DNA from: Fulvivirga imtechensis AK7
Lineage (GTDB): Bacteria; Bacteroidota; Bacteroidia; Cytophagales; Cyclobacteriaceae
Direction of reading: 5' to 3'
Assembly (NCBI RefSeq): GCF_000331535.1
Contig: NZ_AMZN01000087.1
Span: forward strand, 32,330 to 96,329
DNA: 64,000 bases
Shown here one piece after another: positions 35,793 through 44,400 of this stretch; the first letter of the stretch is position 1; every line of letters begins with the position of its first letter. The notes under the pieces are model-generated. The model was not told the DNA's origin and searched no databases. It saw only the letters and a list, made by a program, of their open reading frames with translations. Position numbers and translations under genes: made by a program.

Positions 35793-36887
35793 ATGAAGGC
35801 AAAAAATATATATAGTAAAGCTTTATTAGGTCTTAGCGCCATAATATTGCTGTTTTCCTGTGTGGATGACTTTGAAGATGCCAATCCCGCCCGGCAACTG
35901 GATGCTCCTTTTTTGAAGCTAACTGCCTCGGATGAAAGTGCGGTGGGTGGTGATGTTGTAGATTTTACCGTTTCTGTTATAGATGCTCCAGGTGTAATTA
36001 GCGATGTGGAGGTTTCAACTACCAATGATTTAGGAACTGTTGTTATTAACAAGTCGAGCATTGTTGGAAAGGAAAAAGGTTCATTTACTGTTTCGGTTAC
36101 TATGCCTTTTAACTATAGCGGAGACTTTGAAGTTACTATTAAGGCAATTGACTCTCAAAAGGATACCGAGACCGGGGAAGTATCTCCTAAATCTACTTCG
36201 GTATCTGCCGTTGTAGAATTGGATTATAAATTTGCTGAACCTGATTTCGTAGTAGCGCTGGCGGATGCTGACGGCTTATTATATTCGGGAGAATCAACAG
36301 ATTTTACAATTACTGTTAATAGTGTTCCCAGTGGTGGTGTAGCCTCAATAAGTATTGTGGGAGTGGGTGGAGTAGTAGACTTTGACCAGGCCGATATCGA
36401 TGCTTTGATAGGTAAATCTACCGGAGTTATTACAGGTACGTTTACGGCTGGAGGTAATACTACTGATGGCGGAGTGTCTGTATTTATCAAAGATGAACTT
36501 CAGGAGGTGATTACCAATAAAGTGGCAGACATTGATGTGGTATGTCCTGCTGAAATAGATATGGCTGGTACTTATCGTGCAATATCACATGGGGTCACGA
36601 GAACGGGAGTTGAATACCATGCTCTTGAAGCAACGGTAACATTGACAAAAACTAACGATGGACAGTATGCCCTGGATGATAATTCATTTGGTGAGTACCC
36701 TCAGATTAGAGGTGTGGCCAAATCAGCAGGTTCTTTGAATATTTGCGGTAGCACAGTGACACCCATATCAGGAGCTTTCTTCCAACATAAAGGTACAGCC
36801 ACTATTGATGGTGCAGATGTAACTATTGATATCGAATGGGTAAATTCAGCGGGGGATCAAGGAGTAACAAGACTGATCAGGCAGTAG
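35793..36887 (+). CDS. Lipoprotein of the SusCD operon, type 2
   Basis: A 364-residue lipoprotein (lipobox LLFSCVDD), starting 4 bases after the previous gene. It contains two related ~120-residue beta-sandwich segments (VGGDVVDFTVSVIDAPGVI and YSGESTDFTITVNSVPSGG), then the C-terminal module starting CPAEIDMAGTYRA that is shared with the upstream gene. No enzyme motif is present. It is the last gene of the SusCD operon, followed by a strong terminator. Confidence 0.8.
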   Translation: MKAKNIYSKALLGLSAIILLFSCVDDFEDANPARQLDAPFLKLTASDESAVGGDVVDFTVSVIDAPGVISDVEVSTTNDLGTVVINKSSIVGKEKGSFTVSVTMPFNYSGDFEVTIKAIDSQKDTETGEVSPKSTSVSAVVELDYKFAEPDFVVALADADGLLYSGESTDFTITVNSVPSGGVASISIVGVGGVVDFDQADIDALIGKSTGVITGTFTAGGNTTDGGVSVFIKDELQEVITNKVADIDVVCPAEIDMAGTYRAISHGVTRTGVEYHALEATVTLTKTNDGQYALDDNSFGEYPQIRGVAKSAGSLNICGSTVTPISGAFFQHKGTATIDGADVTIDIEWVNSAGDQGVTRLIRQ

Positions 36888-36905
36888 AAGAGATTTAGAT
36901 TGAAT

Positions 36906-36932
36906 AAAAAGCCTCGAAAGAGGCTTTTTTAT
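36906..36932. terminator. Bidirectional terminator after the SusCD operon
   Basis: AAAAAGCCTC and GAGGCTTTTT pair perfectly around a GAAA tetraloop, with T residues following on both strands. It lies between the last SusCD lipoprotein gene (plus) and the convergent gene at 36944 (minus). Confidence 0.92.
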
Positions 36933-36943
36933 TTCTCACAAGC

Positions 36944-37651
36944 TCATTTTACATAAAAGTCTATTATCTCAACCAGATCCTTCCTATTATTAAACTTCAA
37001 TTTTTCTTTTTTTGCGTATCGCAGTACCTCATCAAATTTATCCCCAAAAACGGCCTCGTTTTGCTTTTTTGAGGAGTGGATCTCTTTTACGCTGTTTTCA
37101 TTTGCCAAATAGAAACTTTCTCTTTTTATCAGTTTGATATTTCTATCCCCGGCATTTAAGGCGGCTACATAAGTTGGGTCCCTCTCATATACCTCTGTTT
37201 TTGATAATAGCTGTATTTTTCCTCTTTCATAAATTATTTCGTACACCCCATGAATGCACGGTACTTCTGATTTGTAGTACCTGCAGTGGACAAAGCGTGA
37301 TGAATCACCCATGGCATTAAACCACTTGAAGCTCTTAAAAAGTTTTTCATCGCATACTTTAGGCTGTCCTTGCACCAATATTTCGAGGTAATTTCCTTCA
37401 ATGTTATATTTCAATGGATAGTTTTTAAAAATCAGCTTTGAGACCATGGTTACTTCTCCCATTTGCCAGTCGTCATTGATGTAGTAGGTTCCAACCACTT
37501 CGGGAGGGGGTAATTTAATTTCATCCACTACCCCTCCTGGGTTAACTGAACCGTCTATTATGGTCACTTTCCCGGCATGTGAATCTATGTGTTGCCCCAA
37601 TGATAGAGTTGCTATTGCAGACAGCATTACAGGAATAAGTATTTTTTTCAT
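36944..37651 (-). CDS. Exported protein of unknown function
   Basis: A 235-residue protein with a clear signal peptide (MKKILIPVMLSAIATLSLGQ). The mature part is mixed, with a beta-rich first half containing YYINDDWQMGEVTMVSKLIFKNYPLKYNIEGNYLEI and a Lys-rich helical C-terminus. I do not recognise the family. It is probably periplasmic. It is the last gene of a minus-strand group behind fabH, but 197 bases separate it from the gene before. Confidence 0.7.
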   Translation of the reverse strand: MKKILIPVMLSAIATLSLGQHIDSHAGKVTIIDGSVNPGGVVDEIKLPPPEVVGTYYINDDWQMGEVTMVSKLIFKNYPLKYNIEGNYLEILVQGQPKVCDEKLFKSFKWFNAMGDSSRFVHCRYYKSEVPCIHGVYEIIYERGKIQLLSKTEVYERDPTYVAALNAGDRNIKLIKRESFYLANENSVKEIHSSKKQNEAVFGDKFDEVLRYAKKEKLKFNNRKDLVEIIDFYVK

Positions 37652-37848
37652 ATACGTATATTTTAGTATTGAGATAGCTCGAAGACGAGATCCAAGTCGA
37701 AAGTCCGAAGCGCATCACTGTAGATTCTCAACTGTTACTTTTTGCCAACTTCTTTTGGCAATTGCCAACTATTTCACGATCCTTATTTTTATTTATAGAT
37801 CAAGCTATTGGAAAAAAGTGACATTATCTTCCCTATATTTGGGGGATT

Positions 37849-38406
37849 TTAAACAAAAAGTTGCTGAAAAAAGCTGAGGCTAAGGTTTTTTACCTGATCA
37901 TAATTACCCAGCGAAATTTTCTGAGTAAGTTTTACAAAGGGTAGGATTTTTCTTGTTAACGATGTCATTTGGATATCACCAACCTCTTCTGCGGAATCAA
38001 GACTGTGGTCCCACGGATCACCGCTGGTTTGGAGATATAGCGGTAGCGGGTATTTTACAATTTGCCTTTTAGGGAAGTATTCCAGCGCTGCTCCACTCAC
38101 ATGAAGTGTATTACTGAAAAAGTTTCCCCACCAAAACATAGTGCGATAGGCAAAAACAGCTTCCTTTGAAAAAAGGCGTGGATAATCCAGTATCACGTAG
38201 GGCAGGCCACGGAAATTTTCACCTTTCGATATCTTGCCAGCCTTCAGAAATGCTCTTGAAGGAAATGGATCAGTTGTGTGTTCAACTTCCTTTTTAAGCG
38301 ATGCCTCCAATTCTGCAAACAGATTAACTACCTTTTCAATAACGACTCTTTTGGTCAGTAGAAAATCCTTATCTGAAAGGTAGCGGATCTCTTTTTCAGT
38401 AAACAA
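37849..38406 (-). CDS. Protein of unknown function (185 aa)
   Basis: A soluble 185-residue protein without signal peptide or membrane segment. Striking stretches are ENFRGLPYVILDYPRLFSKEAVFAYRTMFWWGNFFSNTLHVSG near the middle and a C-terminal FFQQLF helix. The aromatic-rich core suggests a compact fold with a ligand pocket, but I do not recognise it. It starts one base after the stop of the 74-residue gene, so the two are translated together. Confidence 0.75.
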   Translation of the reverse strand: MFTEKEIRYLSDKDFLLTKRVVIEKVVNLFAELEASLKKEVEHTTDPFPSRAFLKAGKISKGENFRGLPYVILDYPRLFSKEAVFAYRTMFWWGNFFSNTLHVSGAALEYFPKRQIVKYPLPLYLQTSGDPWDHSLDSAEEVGDIQMTSLTRKILPFVKLTQKISLGNYDQVKNLSLSFFQQLFV

Positions 38407-38407
38407 A

Positions 38408-38632
38408 TCAGAATTTATCTGGCGTCTGTATGATCTTAAAAACTACTTCATGAGGGTCGCCATCACTGTCTTTGAAATAAAATTTAACGAGTGGATTGTC
38501 CTGTGCAATGCGATTTTCAACTTTCACTATCTCATTGCCCGCCAGACGCTTACCTATTTCACCTTGTAATTCCTCAAGGGCCTGGGCTATTTCTACCTCA
38601 AGAGGGCTGGGATTGTATGTCGTAGTTTTCAT
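38408..38632 (-). CDS. Small protein of unknown function (74 aa)
   Basis: A 74-residue acidic protein with an N-terminal helix (EVEIAQALEELQGEIGKRL) and a C-terminal beta part (NPLVKFYFKDSDGDPHEVVFKIIQTPD). It lies between fabH and the 185-residue unknown gene, with one base to the latter. The pair may work together, for example as partner or antidote, but nothing in the sequence proves this. Not recognised. Confidence 0.7.
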   Translation of the reverse strand: MKTTTYNPSPLEVEIAQALEELQGEIGKRLAGNEIVKVENRIAQDNPLVKFYFKDSDGDPHEVVFKIIQTPDKF

Positions 38633-38696
38633 TTATATAAGATAATTTTATGATCAAATGTATTTCTTTTTTTAACAAACTATTCTACACCTGGTT

Positions 38697-39695
38697 TTAC
38701 CAACGTATCAACGATGAAGCCCAGGTAAAACCACTACCGAAGGCTGCCAGGCACACGAGATCACCGGTTTTAATCTTACCCTCACCCCATGCCTCGCTCA
38801 ATGCAATTGGTATGGAACCGGCAGTCGTATTGCCATACCTCATGATGTTATTATACACTTTTTCATCAGGTAATCCAAGTTTTTGCTGTATGTAGTTGCT
38901 GATCCGAAGATTTGCCTGATGCGGGATGAGCATATCGATACTTTCTTTTGCGAGGTTATTGGCATCAAGGGCTTCCATGATCACTTCATGAAATTTGACT
39001 ACCGCATGCTTAAATACCATGTTGCCGTTCATATGAACTTTAAATGTGGAGGTGTCCGTAATTTGCTCAGGCTGTCTTTCTGCATGAGGCCGGCTACTAC
39101 CAGGATCTTTCACATATAACTCTTCGGCATAACGGCCATCAGAATGAAGATGAGACGACAATATTCCGGGTTGGCCGGAGGCCTGAAGAATAGCGGCACC
39201 GGCACCGTCTCCGAAAATAACAGCAGTATTTCGTCCACGAGTGGTGAGGTCAAGTGCGGTAGACTGTATTTCTGCTCCAATGACCAGTATAGTCTTGTAC
39301 ATGCCGGTCTTAATAAATTGATCGGCAGTAGACAATGCATAGATAAAGCCAGAACAGGCATTCCTGATGTCCAGGGCGCCAATAGATTCCAAACCAAGTT
39401 CGCGTTGAAGAAGTACGCCTGAGCCGGGAAAAAAATAATCCGGGGTGATAGTAGCCAGGATAATGAAATCTATATCTTCAACATTGAGATTCGCCCTCTC
39501 CAGGGCCATTCTGGCAGCTTTTGCCGACATATTAGCTACGGTATCCATCTTTGGGTCAATAAAACGCCTTTCATGAATACCGGTTCTTTCTACAATCCAT
39601 TCGTTATTGGTATCCATCATTTCCGAAAGGTCCTGATTGGTAACTACCCGCTCGGGCACGTAATGGCCGAGACCTACGATCTTAGAATATTGCAT
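38697..39695 (-). CDS. fabH: 3-oxoacyl-ACP synthase III
   Basis: A 332-residue condensing enzyme that starts fatty acid synthesis by joining an acyl-CoA with malonyl-ACP. The catalytic triad is visible: Cys in RNACSGFIYA (C114), His in IPHQAN (H259) and Asn in RYGNTTAGS (N289). The N-terminal VPERVVTNQDLSEMMDTNNEWI and the ERTGIHERRF block are typical. Many Bacteroidota carry several FabH-like paralogues; the lack of plsX and other fab genes nearby suggests this is an additional copy, so a role in a secondary product or branched-chain starter is possible. Confidence 0.93.
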   Translation of the reverse strand: MQYSKIVGLGHYVPERVVTNQDLSEMMDTNNEWIVERTGIHERRFIDPKMDTVANMSAKAARMALERANLNVEDIDFIILATITPDYFFPGSGVLLQRELGLESIGALDIRNACSGFIYALSTADQFIKTGMYKTILVIGAEIQSTALDLTTRGRNTAVIFGDGAGAAILQASGQPGILSSHLHSDGRYAEELYVKDPGSSRPHAERQPEQITDTSTFKVHMNGNMVFKHAVVKFHEVIMEALDANNLAKESIDMLIPHQANLRISNYIQQKLGLPDEKVYNNIMRYGNTTAGSIPIALSEAWGEGKIKTGDLVCLAAFGSGFTWASSLIRW

Positions 39696-39933
39696 GTAAA
39701 ATATATTTTAAAAGGACCAAATATAGCTAAATTAAACTAATGTTAGTTAGTGTAAAAACCTTACGTGTAAAATCGGTATCTTGTATGAGTATTGAGATAC
39801 CGGAGTATGCTGTGGCTTAGCTGTTTTCTGCTCAGGGCTCACGGCTAAACTAACTTTTGACGATCATATTACTCATTTATCTTTAGTGTATGATCTGTCT
39901 ATGGTAACAGAATGTTTAACAAAAGACCAGCTT

Positions 39934-40443
39934 ATGAAATTCATTTTCTTAACATTATTCGCATTTTCTGCTGCTGCCTATGCACAGGATGTGCCAGAGG
40001 AGGAGATCAAACGGCAGAACAGGCTGATGGAAGAGGCATTTAACAGGGGTGACCTGAGGGCCGTGGCAGAATTCTATCTGGATAATGCCTATTTATTGAG
40101 TCCGGCGGGCAAGGTAGTTACAGAAAGAGAGAATATTGACGCGTACTGGACAGGTATACAAAATCCGGTAAAATGGGAGCTTGAAGTCATTGAGGTATCA
40201 CAAAGCGAAAAGGCTGTATACGAAAATGAATATTGGAAAGCCCTGAAAAACAAACCACCGGATTGGCGCGCTGCCGGTATAGATATAGGGACTAATAGCA
40301 ACCTTGTTTATCAGTTGGGAAATTCCAGACTGACCGTGAGAGCCAATGATACCGAACATACCAGCGAAGTGGATTTTATTTTGGTATGGAAGTATACCGA
40401 GGATGGATATAAAATATTGATCGATACTTATACCTGGCAGTGA
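39934..40443 (+). CDS. Exported SnoaL/DUF4440-like protein
   Basis: A 169-residue secreted protein starting at 39934, where a signal peptide begins (MKFIFLTLFAFSAAAYAQ); the frame opens earlier at 39886 but those residues do not fit. The mature domain is an NTF2-like cone (EEAFNRGDLRAVAEFYLDNAYLLSPAGKVVTERENIDAYWTGI) as in DUF4440 proteins and ketosteroid-isomerase relatives. It ends VDFILVWKYTEDGYKILIDTYTW. Function unknown; binding of a small molecule in the periplasm is plausible. Confidence 0.8.
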   Translation: MKFIFLTLFAFSAAAYAQDVPEEEIKRQNRLMEEAFNRGDLRAVAEFYLDNAYLLSPAGKVVTERENIDAYWTGIQNPVKWELEVIEVSQSEKAVYENEYWKALKNKPPDWRAAGIDIGTNSNLVYQLGNSRLTVRANDTEHTSEVDFILVWKYTEDGYKILIDTYTWQ

Positions 40444-40514
40444 CATGCAACCTTTTTACTTTTTTTGAGTCTAATAAGAGAATCTTTTCATTTTAGGTTT
40501 AAAAAACTTATACC

Positions 40515-42923
40515 ATGCTCAAAAATTACTTCAAAATAGCCATAAGAAACCTGCTGAAGCAGTTCGGATACTCGTTCATTAACATATTTGGACTGGCGGT
40601 AGGAATAGCTTGCTGTCTTTTGTTGTCTCTATACATTCTTGATGAACAGAGCTATGACAAGTTTCACAAACACGCTGATCATATCTACAGGGTAAATACA
40701 GTGTACAATTACGGAGGTACGTCCGGTAAAATTTACAATACACCCACAGCGCTGCTACCGAATACGCTGCGGGAATTTTCTGAAGTGAAAACCGGCACCC
40801 GATTATTTGATGTGAGCATGTTTAGTCCGGTGGTGGTTCAGCGGGAAGACAAGCTGTTTCAAGAGAGCGACTTTCTATATGCGGATAGTTCTTTTTTTGA
40901 TGTTTTTTCTTTTCAATGGGTAAAAGGTGATCCGGCCCGGGCGCTTGTTACCCCTTACTCGGTTGTGTTGACAGAATATGTCGCGAAAAAATATTTTGGC
41001 GATGAAGATCCTCTGGGAAAACTATTAAAAATAAACAATGCCCGGGATTATCAGGTTACGGGTGTGATCTTGGATGTGCCTCATAACTCGCACTTTCATT
41101 TCGATTTCATAGCCTCTTTTAATAGTCTGGCGGCTTCGAAAGAGGAAATATGGCACAGCGCTAACTATGCTACGTATATTGTTTTTGATAATCCGGCAAA
41201 TAGATCCAAGCTTGAAGAAGGAATAAGCAAAATGGCGCTAAAGCAGATCGGAGAGGAGTTTACCAAAGCTGGCAATAGCCTTGCTTTTGACCTGATGCCA
41301 ATCACCGACATACATCTATACTCTGATATTCCCAATGAATTTGAGCCACAGGGAGATATTAAAAGTATTTACATCTTCGGCCTAATTGGAATACTCATCC
41401 TGATCATAGCCTGTATCAATTATATGAATCTGGCCACCGCCCGATCAGCAGACAGAGCGAGAGAAGTGGGTATGAGGAAAGTTTTGGGAGCCTATCGCAA
41501 GCAATTGTTTTACCAGTTTATGGGTGAGTCATTCATTATTACCACAGCGTCCACAGTGCTGGCTTTTATCATAGTAGGGTCTGTTTTGGCGCCATTTAAT
41601 GCATTCTCCGGTAAATTTCTCTCGGTTGACTCCCTTTTTTCTGAAACAATAATATTAGGTGCGGTCAGTACAATTGTGGTTGTAAGCTTACTGGCGGGGG
41701 GCTATCCGGCCCTCAGTCTTTCATCATATCAGCCGGGCACTGTACTTAAGGGCAGCTTTAAGAGATCATCAAAAGGAAGTATTCTAAGAAAACTGTTAGT
41801 AGTGGTACAGTTTTCGATTTCTATATTCCTGATCATAGGCACACTGGTTATTTACAAACAGCTCGGCTTTATGAGGGATAAGGAATTGGGTTATAATAAA
41901 GAGAATGTTTTGATCGTGCCCACCGACCGGCAAGTAAATAAAAACTTTGCCGCCATAAAATCACAGCTCGAAAGAAGGGCTGATGTAGTAGGGGTCTCTA
42001 TTGGCTCTGAGAATCCGGCCAACATCAATGGAGGATATACCATACACGTGCAGGGGATGGAAAGTAACCAGACCCAGAGTGTGAATGCAGTAACCGTAGA
42101 TAAGGATTTTGTCTCCAATATGGGGATGCAGTTGATGAGTGGAAATAACTTTACGGAAGCTGATGTGGAGCGGTCTACCAGGGAGAAATATGAAGACCGG
42201 GAGTATGGTTTTATTGTGAATCAACAGTTGCTCCGGGAAACAATGCTCGATCCTGAAGAGGTAGTTGGCTTGCGTGCGAGACTCAATGGTCGTGAGGGCA
42301 AGATAGTGGGGGTGGTAAGTGACTTTCACTTTTCTTCTCTTAAGAATAAGATCAATCCGGTAGTGCTTTTGATCGAGCCTGAGCAATATAATGAGATATT
42401 TATCAGGATCAAGCCGCACAGACTGAGCGAGACGCTCACTGAACTCAGCCATGAATGGAAAGCCCTGGTGCCGCACCGTCCGTTCGACTACCGTTTTTTA
42501 GACCAGGAATATGATGCCTTGTATAAAAGTGAAGTGAAATTGGGCAGTATTTTTACCCTGTTTGCCGGGCTTGCTATACTCATAGCCTGTTTGGGCTTGC
42601 TGGGACTGGTAGCCTTTACCGTTGAACAACGTACAAAGGAAATAGGCATTAGAAAAGTGCTGGGGGCTTCCATCGCGAATCTCTTTCTACTCATTTCGAA
42701 GGATTTTACAAAACTGGTGATTGTGGCATTTTTTATAGCTGCACCATTAGGCTACTACCTGATGACACGATGGTTGTCAGCATTTGAATATAAGGTAACT
42801 GTTGGTTTGGTGCCGGTGGCCGTGGCAGTTGTCATTGCGTTGTTCCTCTCGGTAGTAACTATCAGCTTTCAGTCAGTAAAAGCGGCTTTGATGAATCCTG
42901 TGGATAAATTGAGGAATGAGTAG
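40515..42923 (+). CDS. MacB/FtsX-type ABC transporter permease
   Basis: An 802-residue membrane protein of the long Bacteroidota permease type. It has two copies of the unit membrane helix-MacB periplasmic domain-three FtsX helices. The N-terminus (MLKNYFKIAIRNLLKQFGYSFINIFGLAVGIACCLLL) and the EVGMRKVLGAYRKQL and EIGIRKVLGASIANL motifs, which contact the ATPase, are both present. Such permeases have no ATPase of their own, and no ATPase gene is adjacent, so the partner must be elsewhere. Members act in lipoprotein, peptide or antibiotic export, or in signalling by mechanotransmission. Confidence 0.92.
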   Translation: MLKNYFKIAIRNLLKQFGYSFINIFGLAVGIACCLLLSLYILDEQSYDKFHKHADHIYRVNTVYNYGGTSGKIYNTPTALLPNTLREFSEVKTGTRLFDVSMFSPVVVQREDKLFQESDFLYADSSFFDVFSFQWVKGDPARALVTPYSVVLTEYVAKKYFGDEDPLGKLLKINNARDYQVTGVILDVPHNSHFHFDFIASFNSLAASKEEIWHSANYATYIVFDNPANRSKLEEGISKMALKQIGEEFTKAGNSLAFDLMPITDIHLYSDIPNEFEPQGDIKSIYIFGLIGILILIIACINYMNLATARSADRAREVGMRKVLGAYRKQLFYQFMGESFIITTASTVLAFIIVGSVLAPFNAFSGKFLSVDSLFSETIILGAVSTIVVVSLLAGGYPALSLSSYQPGTVLKGSFKRSSKGSILRKLLVVVQFSISIFLIIGTLVIYKQLGFMRDKELGYNKENVLIVPTDRQVNKNFAAIKSQLERRADVVGVSIGSENPANINGGYTIHVQGMESNQTQSVNAVTVDKDFVSNMGMQLMSGNNFTEADVERSTREKYEDREYGFIVNQQLLRETMLDPEEVVGLRARLNGREGKIVGVVSDFHFSSLKNKINPVVLLIEPEQYNEIFIRIKPHRLSETLTELSHEWKALVPHRPFDYRFLDQEYDALYKSEVKLGSIFTLFAGLAILIACLGLLGLVAFTVEQRTKEIGIRKVLGASIANLFLLISKDFTKLVIVAFFIAAPLGYYLMTRWLSAFEYKVTVGLVPVAVAVVIALFLSVVTISFQSVKAALMNPVDKLRNE

Positions 42924-43015
42924 CAAGTGCAGGCGAACACTTGGTTGAATACTTTGGCAGAGCGTTGAACAGGCCTGTTAATTTATAGATTTCTTAGATG
43001 TTTGTAAGAAAATCC

Positions 43016-43146
43016 TAAGTGGCTTTAAGAAAAGTTCCCGCCAAAGGGCGGGACGAAGTCCCAAAAAGCGGTAGTCTCGTCAGTTGTCGGGATGAGCATT
43101 TTTGGGACGAGCATAACGCAGACATTGGCGTTTTCTTAGAGATATT
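43016..43146. repeat. MITE-like inverted-repeat element, copy 3
   Basis: A 131-bp intergenic copy of the element seen at 3701 and 11527. It begins TAAGTGGCTTTAAGAAAA, exactly the reverse complement of the end of copy 2, and ends GGCGTTTTCTTAGAGATATT. It holds the common blocks GCGGGACGAAGTCCC and TTTTTGGGACGAGC. Confidence 0.7.
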
Positions 43147-43221
43147 ACTTACATAGGGGATCAAGCGGCATTTACAGGGGTACAGCAGTTTCGTGCAAAC
43201 GGGCGGCCCCTTTTTTTTCTC

Positions 43222-44196
43222 TCATAACCCTTCTCGTATAAATAAAAACACCATGTAAGCAATGAAAGTAACCAGGTAAAGAAAGGCCTCCCACCTGTCC
43301 AGCTTTTTCTTGTTGATGGTAAACATGAACAGCAGCAGGAGTAGAGTGCCTCCAAGTAGAATATAAATATCCGTGTTAAAGGATGCATTGTATCTTAGCG
43401 GAGAAACCAGCGTACTAAGTCCTAGAACGAGTAGAATATTGAAAATATTAGAGCCAATCACGTTGCCGATAGCTATGTCGGCCTGTCGTTTATAGGCTGC
43501 AACAGCAGAGGTAGCCAGCTCGGGCAGGGAGGTACCGGCAGCGATTATGGTCAGGCCAATAAGTTTTTCGCTTACTTCAAATGCACGTGCTATGTCTACC
43601 GCGTTGTCCACTACTAACTTACCTCCATATACTAATCCAACGAGTCCACCAATGATGCGCAAAGCTGTGCCCCACCCGCCATATGTCTTAATGTTGCTTT
43701 CCTCTGCCTGCGTACCGGACCTCATATTGAAGAAAACATAAGTCAGAAACAAGCCAAACAGAGACATCAGCACAATGCCATCAATACGTGAAGATTCGTT
43801 GATACTACCTTCCCCGCCAAATATATTGTCGTTGATGAGAAAGAAGAGAACTAACGTGATAAACAGAGAAAAGGGCACTTCTTTTAAAACCGTATTCCTT
43901 TGAACTACAAGAGGATAGATGGTGCCAGAAACACCCAGAATCAGGAATAAGTTGAATATATTAGAGCCAATGATGTTGCCAAAAACCACATCACTATATC
44001 CATTAGTTCCTGAGATAATATTTACCACCAGTTCCGGGGCAGAGGTCCCTAACGCTACAATAGTAAGGCCTATGGCCAACTCTGATATGTTAAACTTTCT
44101 AGCTAGTGAAGAAGCCCCTCCTACCAGCGCCCCGGCACCCTTAATGAGCAAAATAAAGCCTAGTGCTACAAGAGCAAAGTGAATAATTAACGCCAA
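43222..44196 (-). CDS. Na+/Ca2+ antiporter of the CaCA family (YrbG-like)
   Basis: A 324-residue inner-membrane exchanger with about ten helices in two inverted halves. The two alpha-repeat signatures are clear: GTSAPELVVNI with GNIIGSNIFNLFLILG in the first half and GTSLPELATSAV with GNVIGSNIFNILLVLG in the second. The conserved Glu residues in PEL bind the cation. Length fits bacterial CaCA proteins. It is a single gene; cation preference is not decided by the sequence. Confidence 0.95.
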   Translation of the reverse strand: MALIIHFALVALGFILLIKGAGALVGGASSLARKFNISELAIGLTIVALGTSAPELVVNIISGTNGYSDVVFGNIIGSNIFNLFLILGVSGTIYPLVVQRNTVLKEVPFSLFITLVLFFLINDNIFGGEGSINESSRIDGIVLMSLFGLFLTYVFFNMRSGTQAEESNIKTYGGWGTALRIIGGLVGLVYGGKLVVDNAVDIARAFEVSEKLIGLTIIAAGTSLPELATSAVAAYKRQADIAIGNVIGSNIFNILLVLGLSTLVSPLRYNASFNTDIYILLGGTLLLLLFMFTINKKKLDRWEAFLYLVTFIAYMVFLFIREGL

Positions 44197-44235
44197 TAGT
44201 ACATAGTTTAGCCACTAAATGTAATGAATTCTTTT

Positions 44236-44400
44236 GAAATCAAAAATTTGATATCAGAAATTGGAAATATGAGATCAGAAATCGGGAATATGAAACAAAG
44301 GCTGGGTGTAATCAAATGATAATTGCGACAGCTTCCTTTCCACCACCTCGTGTTTAGATTTCCTTCCTATTTCAGATTGCAGATTTCCTATTTCAGATTT
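44236..44400. repeat. 7-bp-periodic repeats flanking the mutase gene end
   Basis: Two short arrays, 44236-44290 and 44366-44400, repeat with a 21-bp period (three times 7): ATCAGAAAT...GGAATATGA in the first and CCTATTTCAGATT in the second. They lie between the antiporter start and the mutase stop. They share the period with the arrays at 46846, 48419, 52573, 60645, 61216 and 63638. Confidence 0.6.

Noticed and set aside
37849..38632. Toxin-antitoxin pair
   Set aside because: The small size of the first gene and the tight spacing invited this, but neither product shows a toxin or antitoxin motif and the second is longer than usual toxins.
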